DNA from: Vibrio tubiashii
GTDB lineage: Bacteria > Pseudomonadota > Gammaproteobacteria > Enterobacterales > Vibrionaceae
Length of the DNA: 64,000 nt
NCBI RefSeq assembly: GCF_028551255.1
Contig: NZ_CP117029.1
Coordinates: 620,001-684,000 of the forward strand
Direction: 5' to 3'
Part shown: positions 16,382 through 25,423 of the stretch, piece after piece
Layout: the number at the start of each line of letters is the position of its first letter
How positions within the stretch are numbered: position 1 is the stretch's first letter
The notes under the pieces: generated by a model
Told to the model about the DNA's origin: nothing
Database searches by the model: none
What the model saw: only the letters and a program-made list of their open reading frames with translations
Translations under genes and position numbers: made by a program

Positions 16382-17854
16382 ATGTTTTTTAAAAGAAAAA
16401 ATTTGAATCCTGAGTTGCAAGAAAAAGTGAATGCAGTAGAGCAACAGCAAGAAAATTTATCGAAGACGTCAGATTCAAATACACATGCAGCAGCCAGTTC
16501 TTCTTCACCTAACTCTTTCAAAGAACAGAAAATGTTAGAGACAGAGGCCAAAGAAAAGGTCATAGAAGAAACTCGAAAGCAATTGACGCTTGAGCAGGAA
16601 GTTAAGCGTTACTATCACCAAAGATTGCTTGAGACATTAGACCTCGGACTTTTGGCAAGTTTGGAGCCGGAAAGAGCTAAGGTTGATCTGCACGATGCAA
16701 TTGTTCAGTTGATGGCGGAAGATCAAACCCATGCCTTGAGTGCGGAAGGTCGTAAACGCGTTATTCAGCAAATTGAGGATGAAGTGTTTGGCCTTGGTCC
16801 TTTGGAGCCTCTGCTCAATGACGCAACCGTGTCTGATATTTTGGTCAATGGCCCAAAGCATGTGTTTGTCGAAAGGCGCGGTAAGCTTGAGCTCACCCCT
16901 TATACGTTTCTTGATGAACGGCATTTACGTAATATTATCGACCGTATTGTTAGCCAAGTGGGTCGTCGTATTGATGAAGCCTCACCTATGGTTGATGCGC
17001 GTTTGACTGATGGCTCACGTGTTAATGCGATTATTCCCCCGTTAGCGTTAGATGGCTCATCCGTTTCTATTCGTCGCTTCGCGGTTGAAAAACTCAATAT
17101 GGATAACTTATTGGAGTTTAATTCTCTTTCTCCTGAGATGGCTCAGTTTGTCGAAGCGGCGGTGAACGGTGCCTTGAACGTGTTAATTTCAGGCGGTACG
17201 GGATCGGGCAAAACTACCACTTTAAATATCTTTTCCAACTTTATCCCGTCAGATGACCGCATCGTGACGATTGAAGACTCGGCAGAGCTTCAGTTGCAAC
17301 AGCCTCATGTTGTGCGTTTAGAGACTCGCCCAGCCAACCTTGAAGGCAAAGGAGAAATTACTCAGCGAGATTTAGTCAAAAACTCACTGCGTATGCGACC
17401 AGACCGTATTGTGCTTGGGGAGGTACGTGGCGCTGAGGCGGTCGATATGTTAGCGGCAATGAATACCGGTCACGATGGCTCCCTAGCGACCATTCACGCC
17501 AATACCCCGCGAGACGCACTTTCAAGGGTTGAGAACATGTTTGCCATGGCTGGTTGGAACATGTCAGCAAAAAATTTACGTTCGCAGATTGCCTCGGCGA
17601 TTCACTTGGTGGTTCAAATGGAGCGTCAGGAAGATGGTAAGCGGCGCATGGTGAGTATCTGCGAAATCAACGGTATGGAAGGCGAGATTATTACTATGTC
17701 GGAACTGTTCCGCTTCAATCGCCAAGGGATGGATGAAGAAGGTAATGTCCGCGGCTACTACACGGCGACAGGGGTCGTACCTCAGTGTCACGATCAATTG
17801 TCTAAAAAGGGTATGCACCTTCCATTTGATATTTTTAATGAGACATTCTCATAA
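16382..17854 (+). CDS. tadA: Secretion ATPase TadA/CpaF
   Basis: Cytoplasmic type II/IV secretion superfamily ATPase of 490 aa that powers Flp pilus extension and probably retraction. Residues 1-80 are polar and low-complexity. Then come the N-terminal domain (LEPLLNDATVSDILVNGP), Walker A GGTGSGKT at 271-278, the Asp box region (TIEDSAELQL), Walker B (RPDRIVLGEVRGAE) and the His box (GHDGSLATIHANTP). Full length for the family. It lies between tadZ and tadB, as in most Tad loci. Confidence 0.94.
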   Translation: MFFKRKNLNPELQEKVNAVEQQQENLSKTSDSNTHAAASSSSPNSFKEQKMLETEAKEKVIEETRKQLTLEQEVKRYYHQRLLETLDLGLLASLEPERAKVDLHDAIVQLMAEDQTHALSAEGRKRVIQQIEDEVFGLGPLEPLLNDATVSDILVNGPKHVFVERRGKLELTPYTFLDERHLRNIIDRIVSQVGRRIDEASPMVDARLTDGSRVNAIIPPLALDGSSVSIRRFAVEKLNMDNLLEFNSLSPEMAQFVEAAVNGALNVLISGGTGSGKTTTLNIFSNFIPSDDRIVTIEDSAELQLQQPHVVRLETRPANLEGKGEITQRDLVKNSLRMRPDRIVLGEVRGAEAVDMLAAMNTGHDGSLATIHANTPRDALSRVENMFAMAGWNMSAKNLRSQIASAIHLVVQMERQEDGKRRMVSICEINGMEGEIITMSELFRFNRQGMDEEGNVRGYYTATGVVPQCHDQLSKKGMHLPFDIFNETFS

Positions 17855-17863
17855 GGGGGCGTT

Positions 17864-18832
17864 ATGCAGGAAGATGCGACGTTTTTCTTTATATTACTCT
17901 TCTTTGCTGTGGTGTTTATCTCACAAGCGCTAATACTTCCTGCCGCAGGTAGTAAAGCTAAGCACAAGGAGCTGTCTCAACGACTGAAAGAGTCACAAAC
18001 GAGTCTCGATGAAGAAGCTCGCTCCTTGCTTCATGAGCACTATATGAAGAGTTTGACCCCGCTCGACAGAAAGCTGGTAAAAATCGAAACCTTCTCTTCA
18101 CTCAAAAAAATGATCGAGCTCTCTGGGTATGACTGGAGTTTGACTCAAACTATCTCTGTCACCTTATCCTTCTCTCTTGTCGCCTTGCTTGCTGCACTGG
18201 TGACAAGTCAGCCGATTTATGTGGCTATTGTTGCTCCGATAGGAGTGTGGCTGATTCTTTATTTTTGGTTGAGTAAAAAAATCTCTGATCGATTGTCTGC
18301 TTTTGAAGAACAGTTACCGGAAGCATTGGATATTATGCGCCGAATGCTTCAAGCCGGTCAGCCAGTGACTCAAGCCTTCAACGAAGTGGGAAGTGAAATG
18401 CCTGCGCCAATTGGGGTTGAGTTTAAGAACACCTTTAACTTACTCAATTACGGTTACGACATGCGCATGGCCATCATGCAGATGGCAGAGCGAACCCCAA
18501 CCGTTTCAATGCTCGCCTTTTCTAGTGCTGTACTACTGCAAAAGGAGACCGGGGGTAACTTATCGGAGAACCTGGAAAAGGTATCTCGCGTATTGCGTGC
18601 GAGATTTAAGCTACAGAGAAAGATTAAAACCCTGTCGGCTGAGAGTCGCCTGTCGGCGTGGATTTTGGTGCTTTCACCTTTCATTCTTTTCTTATTCATG
18701 TCGTTTATTAACCCCGAATATCTAGAGCCTCTCTATAAAGATCCTAGAGGCCTAGATCTCGTTAGTGGCGGGGTAGTGAGTCTGTTTATCGGCTCAATGT
18801 GGATAAGAAACATCATTAACTTTGAGGTGTAG
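17864..18832 (+). CDS. tadB: Inner-membrane platform protein TadB
   Basis: GspF-type protein of 322 aa. One N-terminal transmembrane helix, a paired membrane region around residues 95-140 and a C-terminal pair are visible, with the T2SSF cytoplasmic domain (FEEQLPEALDIMRRMLQAGQPVTQAF) between them. It should form the inner-membrane platform together with TadC, driven by TadA. It begins 9 bp after tadA and its stop is 2 bp before the tadC start. Confidence 0.92.
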   Translation: MQEDATFFFILLFFAVVFISQALILPAAGSKAKHKELSQRLKESQTSLDEEARSLLHEHYMKSLTPLDRKLVKIETFSSLKKMIELSGYDWSLTQTISVTLSFSLVALLAALVTSQPIYVAIVAPIGVWLILYFWLSKKISDRLSAFEEQLPEALDIMRRMLQAGQPVTQAFNEVGSEMPAPIGVEFKNTFNLLNYGYDMRMAIMQMAERTPTVSMLAFSSAVLLQKETGGNLSENLEKVSRVLRARFKLQRKIKTLSAESRLSAWILVLSPFILFLFMSFINPEYLEPLYKDPRGLDLVSGGVVSLFIGSMWIRNIINFEV

Positions 18833-18834
18833 TT

Positions 18835-19779
18835 ATGGAAGACCTCATCCTGCAGTTGAATGAAATCGAGTTAAATGAGCAGTTAGCTTTTTTAGCGCTT
18901 ATTTTGGTCGCCTCAGTACTGATTATTTTTACGTTAGCCATGTTGTTGCTAGGCTCTAAGTCTCCCATGACGAAAAAGCTGGAAGAGATTCGGAGTAGTA
19001 CGCTAAGGGATGGGCCGAAAAAAAGCCGTAAGTTAGACAACACATTAGAGTCTCTGGCTCCGATCGTTCAACCTTCTAGCGGTAAAGAGCGAGAAACTAT
19101 CCGCAGTCAGTTAATGCATGCGGGTTATCATGACGCTAACGCCATTACCATTTATTACTCGCTAAAAGGGCTCTCTTTCTTACTTGGTTTAACAATAGCG
19201 GCAGCTCTCTATTTCTTTTTTCCTGATATGTCGAACTTGAATGTGGCTATGATTGGTGCCGTAGCCGCTGGCTTATATGCGCCAAATATTGCCTTGCAGC
19301 ATCTTGTAAACAAAAGACAGTCGCGTATTCGAGGTGGTGTTCCGGATGCGCTAGATTTACTGGTGGTTTGTACCGAATCTGGACTCGGTTTTAATGCGGC
19401 GCTTCGCAGAGTGGCCGATGAGTTGATGATTTCTCACCCTGACTTTGCAGATGAGTTAGACACAGTTTGTGCCAAGATTAAGGCCGGTGTTGAAATGTCT
19501 GACGCTTTCAATGAGCTTGTTGAGCGGACAGGGGTGAAAGAAATTGCGGGCCTAGTGACTATGCTTTCCCACGCTTCAAAAATAGGCGGCAGTTTGGCAC
19601 AAACCCTACGTGAATATACCGAAGATTTTCGAGATAAGCGCAATCAAGAAGTGGAAGAGATCGCTGCCAAGATACCAACAAAAATGATTTTCCCGTTACT
19701 TCTCTTTATCTGGCCATGTTTCTTTATCGTGGCGGTAGGACCATCAGTGTTGTACTTGAGCTCAACATGGGGAAACTAA
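18835..19779 (+). CDS. tadC: Inner-membrane platform protein TadC
   Basis: GspF-type protein of 314 aa, a paralogue of TadB. It has an N-terminal membrane helix (FLALILVASVLIIFTLAML), a central pair of helices, the T2SSF domain (VPDALDLLVVCTESGLGFNAAL) and a C-terminal helix ending GPSVLYL. It acts with TadB as the pilus assembly platform. Only 2 bp separate it from tadB, which suggests coupled translation and a matched dose. Confidence 0.92.
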   Translation: MEDLILQLNEIELNEQLAFLALILVASVLIIFTLAMLLLGSKSPMTKKLEEIRSSTLRDGPKKSRKLDNTLESLAPIVQPSSGKERETIRSQLMHAGYHDANAITIYYSLKGLSFLLGLTIAAALYFFFPDMSNLNVAMIGAVAAGLYAPNIALQHLVNKRQSRIRGGVPDALDLLVVCTESGLGFNAALRRVADELMISHPDFADELDTVCAKIKAGVEMSDAFNELVERTGVKEIAGLVTMLSHASKIGGSLAQTLREYTEDFRDKRNQEVEEIAAKIPTKMIFPLLLFIWPCFFIVAVGPSVLYLSSTWGN

Positions 19780-19789
19780 GGAAGCTGAT

Positions 19790-20797
19790 ATGAAAAGATT
19801 AAATTATCTACTAGTGTTAGTCGTTACCTCATTGCTAATGGGCTGTGCGAGCAAGGAACCGACTCTTGATACCTCTCTCTATGACGGACGGCCCATCGAT
19901 ACGCTTTCATTAGAGGAACCACCGAAAACAGAAAAGGAGGCGATTCAACGCGGTGATATTGCCTTGAGTTCAGGCAACTCAGATCTCGCCTTGTATGAAT
20001 ATATTCGCTCACTTGCGTTTGAAAACGGGCAGTTCAGAGATAGAGCGCTGTTTAATATTGGCCGTATTCATCAGTCGCGCAATAATTTAGCGTTGGCAGA
20101 AAAGGCCTACTTGATTGCTATCGAAGAGAACCCCAACAACATCAAAGTCCTTGAGCAACTGGGTATTCTTTATAGTCGCAATGGCGATATTGAGCAAGGT
20201 CGCAGTTACTTCCTACGTGCGGTCAATGCTGACCAATTAAGGTTTAATAACGGTGAAACGCTTGAAAGTGAAGATTTAGTGACGGTGAAATCTGTTGCCA
20301 ATCTTAATGTCGACCAGCATTCACCTGAGTACGCATTTATGGGGTTAGGGGTCGCGGCAGATTTAGATAAGCAGCACGAGTTAGCACAGGCGTTTTACAA
20401 ACAGGCGTTAAGCATTGAGCCAGAGTCGGTCAAAACTCTCACCAATGTCGGCTATTCGTTTTACATGTCTGGAGACTATCGTAAGGCGCAGCGCTTCGTA
20501 TTGCAGGCGCTCGATATAGATTCCGATAACGAAAAAGCCCTCAATAATCTAGCACTGATTTATCTAGCAAAAGGGGAGATTAATCGGGCGCTCAATGTTT
20601 TCTCACAGCATATGGATAAATCTGAAGCACTAAACAACGTCGGATACTTTCTCACTCTGCAAGGCAAACCCGATAAGGCGATCCCTTATCTTCAGCAAGC
20701 TATTAATACCAAATCGACTTACTACAAAGTCGCGAATGAGAATCTAGAAAAAGCGCTGGCTATGGTCAGGGAAGAGAAAATTAAACAGGAGCAATAA
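19790..20797 (+). CDS. tadD: TPR lipoprotein TadD
   Basis: Lipoprotein of 335 aa with signal peptide and lipobox LLMGC (cysteine at about residue 19). Several tetratricopeptide repeats follow, for example RALFNIGRIHQSRNNLALAE, KTLTNVGYSFYMSGDYRKAQ and KALNNLALIYLAKGEINRAL. TadD is needed for Flp pilus biogenesis and may act as a pilotin-like scaffold for the secretin. It is the last gene of the locus and a strong terminator follows. Confidence 0.9.
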   Translation: MKRLNYLLVLVVTSLLMGCASKEPTLDTSLYDGRPIDTLSLEEPPKTEKEAIQRGDIALSSGNSDLALYEYIRSLAFENGQFRDRALFNIGRIHQSRNNLALAEKAYLIAIEENPNNIKVLEQLGILYSRNGDIEQGRSYFLRAVNADQLRFNNGETLESEDLVTVKSVANLNVDQHSPEYAFMGLGVAADLDKQHELAQAFYKQALSIEPESVKTLTNVGYSFYMSGDYRKAQRFVLQALDIDSDNEKALNNLALIYLAKGEINRALNVFSQHMDKSEALNNVGYFLTLQGKPDKAIPYLQQAINTKSTYYKVANENLEKALAMVREEKIKQEQ

Positions 20798-20809
20798 AAC
20801 AAGAGTGAA

Positions 20810-20840
20810 AAAAGGGAGAGCACTGGCTCTCCCTTATTAG
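20810..20840. terminator. Terminator at the end of the Tad locus
   Basis: Perfect 10-bp stem (20812-20821 with 20826-20835, AAGGGAGAGC) with loop ACTG. A-rich and T-rich flanks let it serve tadD on the plus strand and perhaps the convergent chrA on the minus strand. Confidence 0.8.
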
Positions 20841-20857
20841 TTTCTACGACCTTCAGG

Positions 20858-22003
20858 TTAAGCAACGTAGCCAGTTGCTAATCCCGCAAGCATAAAGAAG
20901 GCAACCATCCAAACAATCGGCAGCTTGTGTTGCTTGAGTAAATAGAAACCAACCAGAACGAGCGAGATATCAAGTGGATTGATTACTGCGCTGGTAAATA
21001 CAGGTTGGTATAACGCAGCGACCAGCAAACCAACGACCGCAGCATTCACTCCATTGACAGCGCCAGAAACTTTGTGATTTTTAGCCAGTGATTGCCAATT
21101 CTTTAGTACCCCAAGTAGCAACAAGAAGCCCGGTAAAAACACCGCTAATGTGGCTATCAATGCACCCGCAATCGGAGCTGAAGGCATCAACTCGTAACCT
21201 ATGTAAGTCGCAAAGGTAAACATAGGTCCAGGCACCGCCTGTGCCGCAGCATAGCCGGTAAGGAAAGCATCTTGGCTTAGCTGATCACCGACGATGTTTT
21301 GTAGCAGTGGCAGAACCACATGGCCGCCACCGAAAACTAAACTGCCCGCTTGGAAAAAGTCATTGAATAGCCCAAGTGCAGGCAATGCTTGAGCCGCAAA
21401 CGGTAGTCCAACAAGTAAAGCAACAAACAGAGCGAGAGGGGCAATAGAAGGCTCAAACTTACTGGTGCTCTGCGCATCGTCATTACCCAGACATTTCACG
21501 CCGATTAAGGCCGCGACAATCAACACGCCCATTTGGGTCGCAATACCAGGTAAAAGCAATAGTGCGACAGCTGTCATTAAACACAATGCGACAGATAGCT
21601 TCTCTTTACAGAAGTTTTTGTACATCCCCCAAGTGGCATCAGCAACTACCACAACCGCGAGCAGTTTTAAGCCATGCACAATATTTTGGAACGCACTCGC
21701 CTCAGTAAGTTGGCTACTCAGTACTGCGAGCGCCAACATAATGATGACAGACGGTAGGGTAAAGCCGATAAACGCCATACACGCACCGCCAAGGCCACCA
21801 CGTTTGTAACCTAAGGCAAAGCCGACTTGGCTCGAACCTGGGCCGGGTAAGAACTGGCTCAGCGCAACAATTTGCGCGTACTCTTTGTCGTCTAGCCAGT
21901 TGAGCTTTTCAACAAAGGTATTTCTGAAATAGCCAATATGCGCCGCAGGACCGCCAAAGCTAATCCAGCCAAGCATAAAGAAGGTTTTAAAAATCGACAG
22001 CAT
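20858..22003 (-). CDS. chrA: Chromate-efflux family (CHR) transporter
   Basis: Inner-membrane protein of 381 aa with two homologous CHR halves. The first has the signature SFGGPAAHIGYF and FLPGPGSSQVGFALG; the second has VFGGGHVVLPLLQ and AVPGPMFTFATYIG. About ten hydrophobic segments are visible. Family members export chromate or take up sulphate; the natural substrate in a marine bacterium is not known. It is divergent from a LysR gene with a 123-bp shared promoter region, and that LysR protein is its likely regulator. Confidence 0.85.
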   Translation of the reverse strand: MLSIFKTFFMLGWISFGGPAAHIGYFRNTFVEKLNWLDDKEYAQIVALSQFLPGPGSSQVGFALGYKRGGLGGACMAFIGFTLPSVIIMLALAVLSSQLTEASAFQNIVHGLKLLAVVVVADATWGMYKNFCKEKLSVALCLMTAVALLLLPGIATQMGVLIVAALIGVKCLGNDDAQSTSKFEPSIAPLALFVALLVGLPFAAQALPALGLFNDFFQAGSLVFGGGHVVLPLLQNIVGDQLSQDAFLTGYAAAQAVPGPMFTFATYIGYELMPSAPIAGALIATLAVFLPGFLLLLGVLKNWQSLAKNHKVSGAVNGVNAAVVGLLVAALYQPVFTSAVINPLDISLVLVGFYLLKQHKLPIVWMVAFFMLAGLATGYVA

Positions 22004-22126
22004 GGTTAGGTTTACTCTTTTGCTAGGTCAATAGACCTTAAATAGTGCCAATAATGTACGCAATGAACTAAAATGACTCAAATTGATAGTCTTAATACAA
22101 ACTATGAATCAAATGGGATTAGGTGA

Positions 22127-23035
22127 GTGAAAGAGTTTAATTGGAAAGGGGTCGATCTCAATCTGCTGGTGGCTTTTCAAGCCTTGTTCCAGACTAACAG
22201 TGTCAGCGCGGCGGCAGAGCAGTGCTTTGTTAGCCAGTCGGCAATGAGCCACACCTTACAAAGAATGCGTGTGCTGTTTGATGATCCTCTGTTTGAGAGG
22301 GTTGGAGCGAGAATGGAGCCCACACAACATGCTCAGGAGATAGCTCCGACAATCGACAGGTTGTTGGGCAGTATCAAGAACGACTTGCTAGTTAAGAAGC
22401 ATTTCACAGCCAATGGCTATTCGGGAGTGTGGAAAATAGGTTTAACTGATTATGCAGAGCAGCTTTTTGCCCCAGCCCTGTATGATGCGATCAAGCAGCA
22501 GTCACCCAATTCGCAAGTGAGCTTTTTTAACGTCAACCGCAGCAACTATGTTGAGATTGCAGAGAGTGAAGGTCTAGATGTCGTGATTGGCAGCATTGAA
22601 AACCTTAACCGTCGTTTCCTCTCTGAGCATCTCTATACCGAGCAACACCTCTGTTTGTTTGATCCTAGATCCGTTACCACAAATGAACCGATGAGCCTTG
22701 AAGACTTTGTGGGCTATGAGCATGCACTCGTTAGTCCAGACGGTAGCTTACAAACTCAGGTTGATAAGCGTCTCGCTAAGTTAGGTTATGAACGCAGAGT
22801 TGGGGTCGCTTCGCGAAACTTTCTAACGATTCGACGTTTGTTACTCGGCCGAGAGCTGTTATGTATTGTGCCCAAACGTTTTGCTGAAATGGAAATGTAT
22901 AGCCATGATCTGCAAGCTATTTCGAGCCCAATAGAGATTCCTGACTTTGATATTCGCTTACTGTTCTTAAAGGCGAATCAGTATGAAGAGAAAAGCATTT
23001 GGATAAGAAGGGTTGTGGCTTCAGTCGTCAATTAG
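22127..23035 (+). CDS. LysR-family regulator divergent from chrA
   Basis: Transcription factor of 302 aa. The N-terminus WKGVDLNLLVAFQALFQTNSVS with SQSAMSHTLQRMR is the winged helix of the NodD/LeuO-like LysR branch. The C-terminal two-thirds is the effector domain. The start is GTG at 22127, with GGGATTAGG just upstream. It is the only gene divergent from the chromate-type transporter, so control of that gene is the simplest reading. Confidence 0.82.
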   Translation: MKEFNWKGVDLNLLVAFQALFQTNSVSAAAEQCFVSQSAMSHTLQRMRVLFDDPLFERVGARMEPTQHAQEIAPTIDRLLGSIKNDLLVKKHFTANGYSGVWKIGLTDYAEQLFAPALYDAIKQQSPNSQVSFFNVNRSNYVEIAESEGLDVVIGSIENLNRRFLSEHLYTEQHLCLFDPRSVTTNEPMSLEDFVGYEHALVSPDGSLQTQVDKRLAKLGYERRVGVASRNFLTIRRLLLGRELLCIVPKRFAEMEMYSHDLQAISSPIEIPDFDIRLLFLKANQYEEKSIWIRRVVASVVN

Positions 23036-23076
23036 TGGCTGAAGTTCTCTCAGCCACTTTGACATCTTTGATCGGC

Positions 23077-24159
23077 TTATTCGACTCGCAGGCCATTAGC
23101 ATCAAACAGGTGGCAATCTGATGCTTTGCAGCTTAGCTCCATTTGCTGGAACTTAGACACCTCTTGGTCACCGGGCAGATGAACTTTGAAGCCATCGACA
23201 CCACATGATTGACCGAACATGTAAGTACTGTTACCTAAGCGCTCGACGACCTCACTTTGGAAGTTAAGGTGTACATCACCAGAGAGATCAATTTCCAAAT
23301 GCTCAGGGCGAATACCTAGGGTAAGAGTATCGCCTGCTGTTAGGTCTTGCTGCACGGCAGGCAAGGTAAACAATGAACCATCTTCGCTGACAAGCTTCAA
23401 TCCTTGCTCGTTTGAAGACTCAATTTTTGTCGGGATGAAATTCATCTTAGGTGAGCCAATGAAGCCCGCCACAAATTCATTTTGTGGGTTATGGTAAAGC
23501 TCAAGGGGGGAACCTACTTGCTCAACACGCCCATCGCGCAGCACCACGATCTTGTCTGCCAACGTCATGGCTTCGACTTGATCGTGAGTCACATAGATCA
23601 TCGTGTTTTGCAGATCTTGATGCAGCTTGGCAATCTGCAAACGCATATCTACTCGTAGCTCGGCATCAAGGTTAGACAAAGGCTCATCAAATAAGAACAC
23701 TTTCGGGTTGCGTACGATGGCACGACCAATAGCAACACGTTGGCGCTGACCACCAGACAGCTCTTTTGGTTTGCGCTTTAGTAGATGATCAAGTTGCAGC
23801 GTTTTTGCGGCGCTGTGGACTTGTTTTTCGATCTGCTCTTTCGGGTGACCATTCATCTTTAAGCCAAAACCCATGTTCTCTTCTACTGTCATATGTGGGT
23901 AGAGAGCATAAGATTGGAACACCATAGCAACACCACGTTCGGCAGGATCAATATCGTTCACCAGTTGGTTATCGATATGAATTTCACCGTCAGAGATCTC
24001 TTCAAGTCCTGCAACAAGTCGTAATAACGTCGATTTACCGCAGCCCGATGGGCCAACGAAGACAACAAATTCACCATTCTCTATTTCTAGATCGACACCA
24101 TGAATGGTTTGCACATCACCAAAACGCTTGATGACCTGTTTTAAGCTGATGTCAGCCAT
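23077..24159 (-). CDS. Sugar ABC transporter ATP-binding protein (MalK/UgpC type)
   Basis: Cytoplasmic ATPase of 360 aa. Walker A GPSGCGKST is near residue 37, the signature LSGGQRQRVAIGRA near 134 and Walker B VFLFDEPLSNLDAELR near 154. The H-loop is YVTHDQ, and a C-terminal MalK-type OB domain contains TLGIRPEHLEID. It is divergent from the two permease genes and the binding protein across a promoter region with a GalR-type operator, and it should power that importer. The substrate is probably a galactoside from the neighbouring hydrolases. Confidence 0.9.
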   Translation of the reverse strand: MADISLKQVIKRFGDVQTIHGVDLEIENGEFVVFVGPSGCGKSTLLRLVAGLEEISDGEIHIDNQLVNDIDPAERGVAMVFQSYALYPHMTVEENMGFGLKMNGHPKEQIEKQVHSAAKTLQLDHLLKRKPKELSGGQRQRVAIGRAIVRNPKVFLFDEPLSNLDAELRVDMRLQIAKLHQDLQNTMIYVTHDQVEAMTLADKIVVLRDGRVEQVGSPLELYHNPQNEFVAGFIGSPKMNFIPTKIESSNEQGLKLVSEDGSLFTLPAVQQDLTAGDTLTLGIRPEHLEIDLSGDVHLNFQSEVVERLGNSTYMFGQSCGVDGFKVHLPGDQEVSKFQQMELSCKASDCHLFDANGLRVE

Positions 24160-24292
24160 ATCTACTCCTTGCCTTATGGCGCAAAAAACTCGTTTGATGA
24201 GCGAATTATGAGCGATAAATCACCGTTAGTTTCGCTTTGTTTATAAAACATACGCGTTTCATAGATTTTTGTTACCTGCTAACAAGGAATAG

Positions 24293-24306
24293 TTGATCAC
24301 GATCAT
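24293..24306. promoter_or_regulatory. TGATC-AC-GATCA palindrome near the galactoside promoter
   Basis: The perfect inverted repeat TGATCACGATCA lies 29 bp left of the GalR-type operator. The core TTGATCACG also occurs near the ebgA operator (42377-42385) and the galE operator (43791-43799). It could be a degenerate CRP site or another shared activator site. Confidence 0.4.
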
Positions 24307-24334
24307 GGTTATTTTACGAAAATTGACCATTTTT

Positions 24335-24350
24335 GTGGAAACGTTTACAA
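24335..24350. promoter_or_regulatory. GalR-type operator of the galactoside ABC operon
   Basis: GTGGAAACGTTTACAA fits the GalR/GalS consensus (GTGKAANCGTTTNCAC) and matches the galE-upstream site at 43766-43781 in 15 of 16 positions. It lies between the divergent ABC ATPase and permease genes and could control both directions. Confidence 0.75.
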
Positions 24351-24481
24351 AATTGATTTGTTGGTGTGTATTAAATCATCAGAGTTATTAATATATGAGT
24401 GTAGATTAGATAAAACTTCATCTTTTGGTCACTTTTCTTCTACTTTTACTAAAGTGTTTGAAACGTTCATAAACCGGAAGA

Positions 24482-24498
24482 TGTGACAAGGAGTCACA
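24482..24498 (+). promoter_or_regulatory. Hairpin presenting the permease ribosome-binding site
   Basis: TGTGAC (24482-24487) pairs with GTCACA (24493-24498), leaving AAGGA of the Shine-Dalgarno AAGGAG in the loop, 5 bp before the ATG at 24503. On DNA it also resembles a CRP box with a 7-bp spacer, but the position after any plausible promoter argues against that. Confidence 0.4.
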
Positions 24499-24502
24499 CA
24501 AA

Positions 24503-25423
24503 ATGGAGCAATCTGTGAAAACGATATACCCAGAAAATCGTCTTCCTTCCGCAAGGCGTAAAGCAAGGGTAAGCGCAAAGCTCTCACCGTGGTTATTTTT
24601 AGCCCCAGCAATGGCGATCTTCGCTATTTATGTCATCTATCCAATTCTAGACAGTATCTGGCTTAGTTTTTACGAGTGGGATGGTTTAGGAGAGAAGGTA
24701 TGGGTAGGTTTAGATAACTATCGCGAGCTGTTTGACTCTGAAGCTTTCTATACCTCTCTTAAGAACAATACCTTGTGGCTAGTCTTCTTTATGTTAGCCC
24801 CACCAATCGGTCTTGCTATCGCTTTGTTCCTTAATCAGCAGGTAAAAGGAATCCGAGTGGTGAAGTCACTTTTCTTCTTCCCTTTTGTTATTTCACAAGT
24901 AGTGGTCGGTTTGGTGTTCGCGTGGTTCTACGATCCATCGTTTGGCTTGTTTAACATGGTGCTGGGGTCATTTGGTGTAGAGCCAATTTCGATTCTTGCT
25001 AATGAAGACTACGTTACCTACGGCATCATTGCTGCCGGTCTGTGGCCGCAAATTTCTTACTGCATGATTTTGTACCTTACAGGTTTGAACAACCTCGACC
25101 CAGAGCAGATTGAAGCCGCGCGTCTTGATGGGGCGAAAAAATGGCGCATGCTTTGGTACGTGGTGATCCCTCAGCTACGTCCGGCGACCTTTATTGCCAT
25201 CGTTGTGACCGTGATTGGCGCTCTGCGTTCTTTTGACTTAGTCGCAACCATGACAGCAGGCGGTCCTTGGGGCAGCTCGACGGTACTGGCTTATCAAATG
25301 TATGAAGAGTCGATCTTTAACTATCGAATGGGTTATGGCGCATCGGTTTCTGTTGTGTTGTTCCTCATCATGGACGTGTATATCGCTTACTTCTTATGGC
25401 GTATGTTGAGGAGTGAAAAATAA
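24503..25423 (+). CDS. Sugar ABC transporter permease 1 (MalF/UgpA type)
   Basis: Inner-membrane permease of 306 aa with six predicted helices. The N-terminal LSPWLFLAPAMAIFAIYVIYP segment is typical of MalF/UgpA-like subunits, and the EAA loop is EAARLDGAKKWRMLWYVVIPQL. It forms a heterodimer with the next gene, whose ATG overlaps its stop (25420-25426). The operon continues through the binding protein, lacZ and an alpha-galactosidase, so the transported sugar is probably a galactoside. Confidence 0.9.
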   Translation: MEQSVKTIYPENRLPSARRKARVSAKLSPWLFLAPAMAIFAIYVIYPILDSIWLSFYEWDGLGEKVWVGLDNYRELFDSEAFYTSLKNNTLWLVFFMLAPPIGLAIALFLNQQVKGIRVVKSLFFFPFVISQVVVGLVFAWFYDPSFGLFNMVLGSFGVEPISILANEDYVTYGIIAAGLWPQISYCMILYLTGLNNLDPEQIEAARLDGAKKWRMLWYVVIPQLRPATFIAIVVTVIGALRSFDLVATMTAGGPWGSSTVLAYQMYEESIFNYRMGYGASVSVVLFLIMDVYIAYFLWRMLRSEK

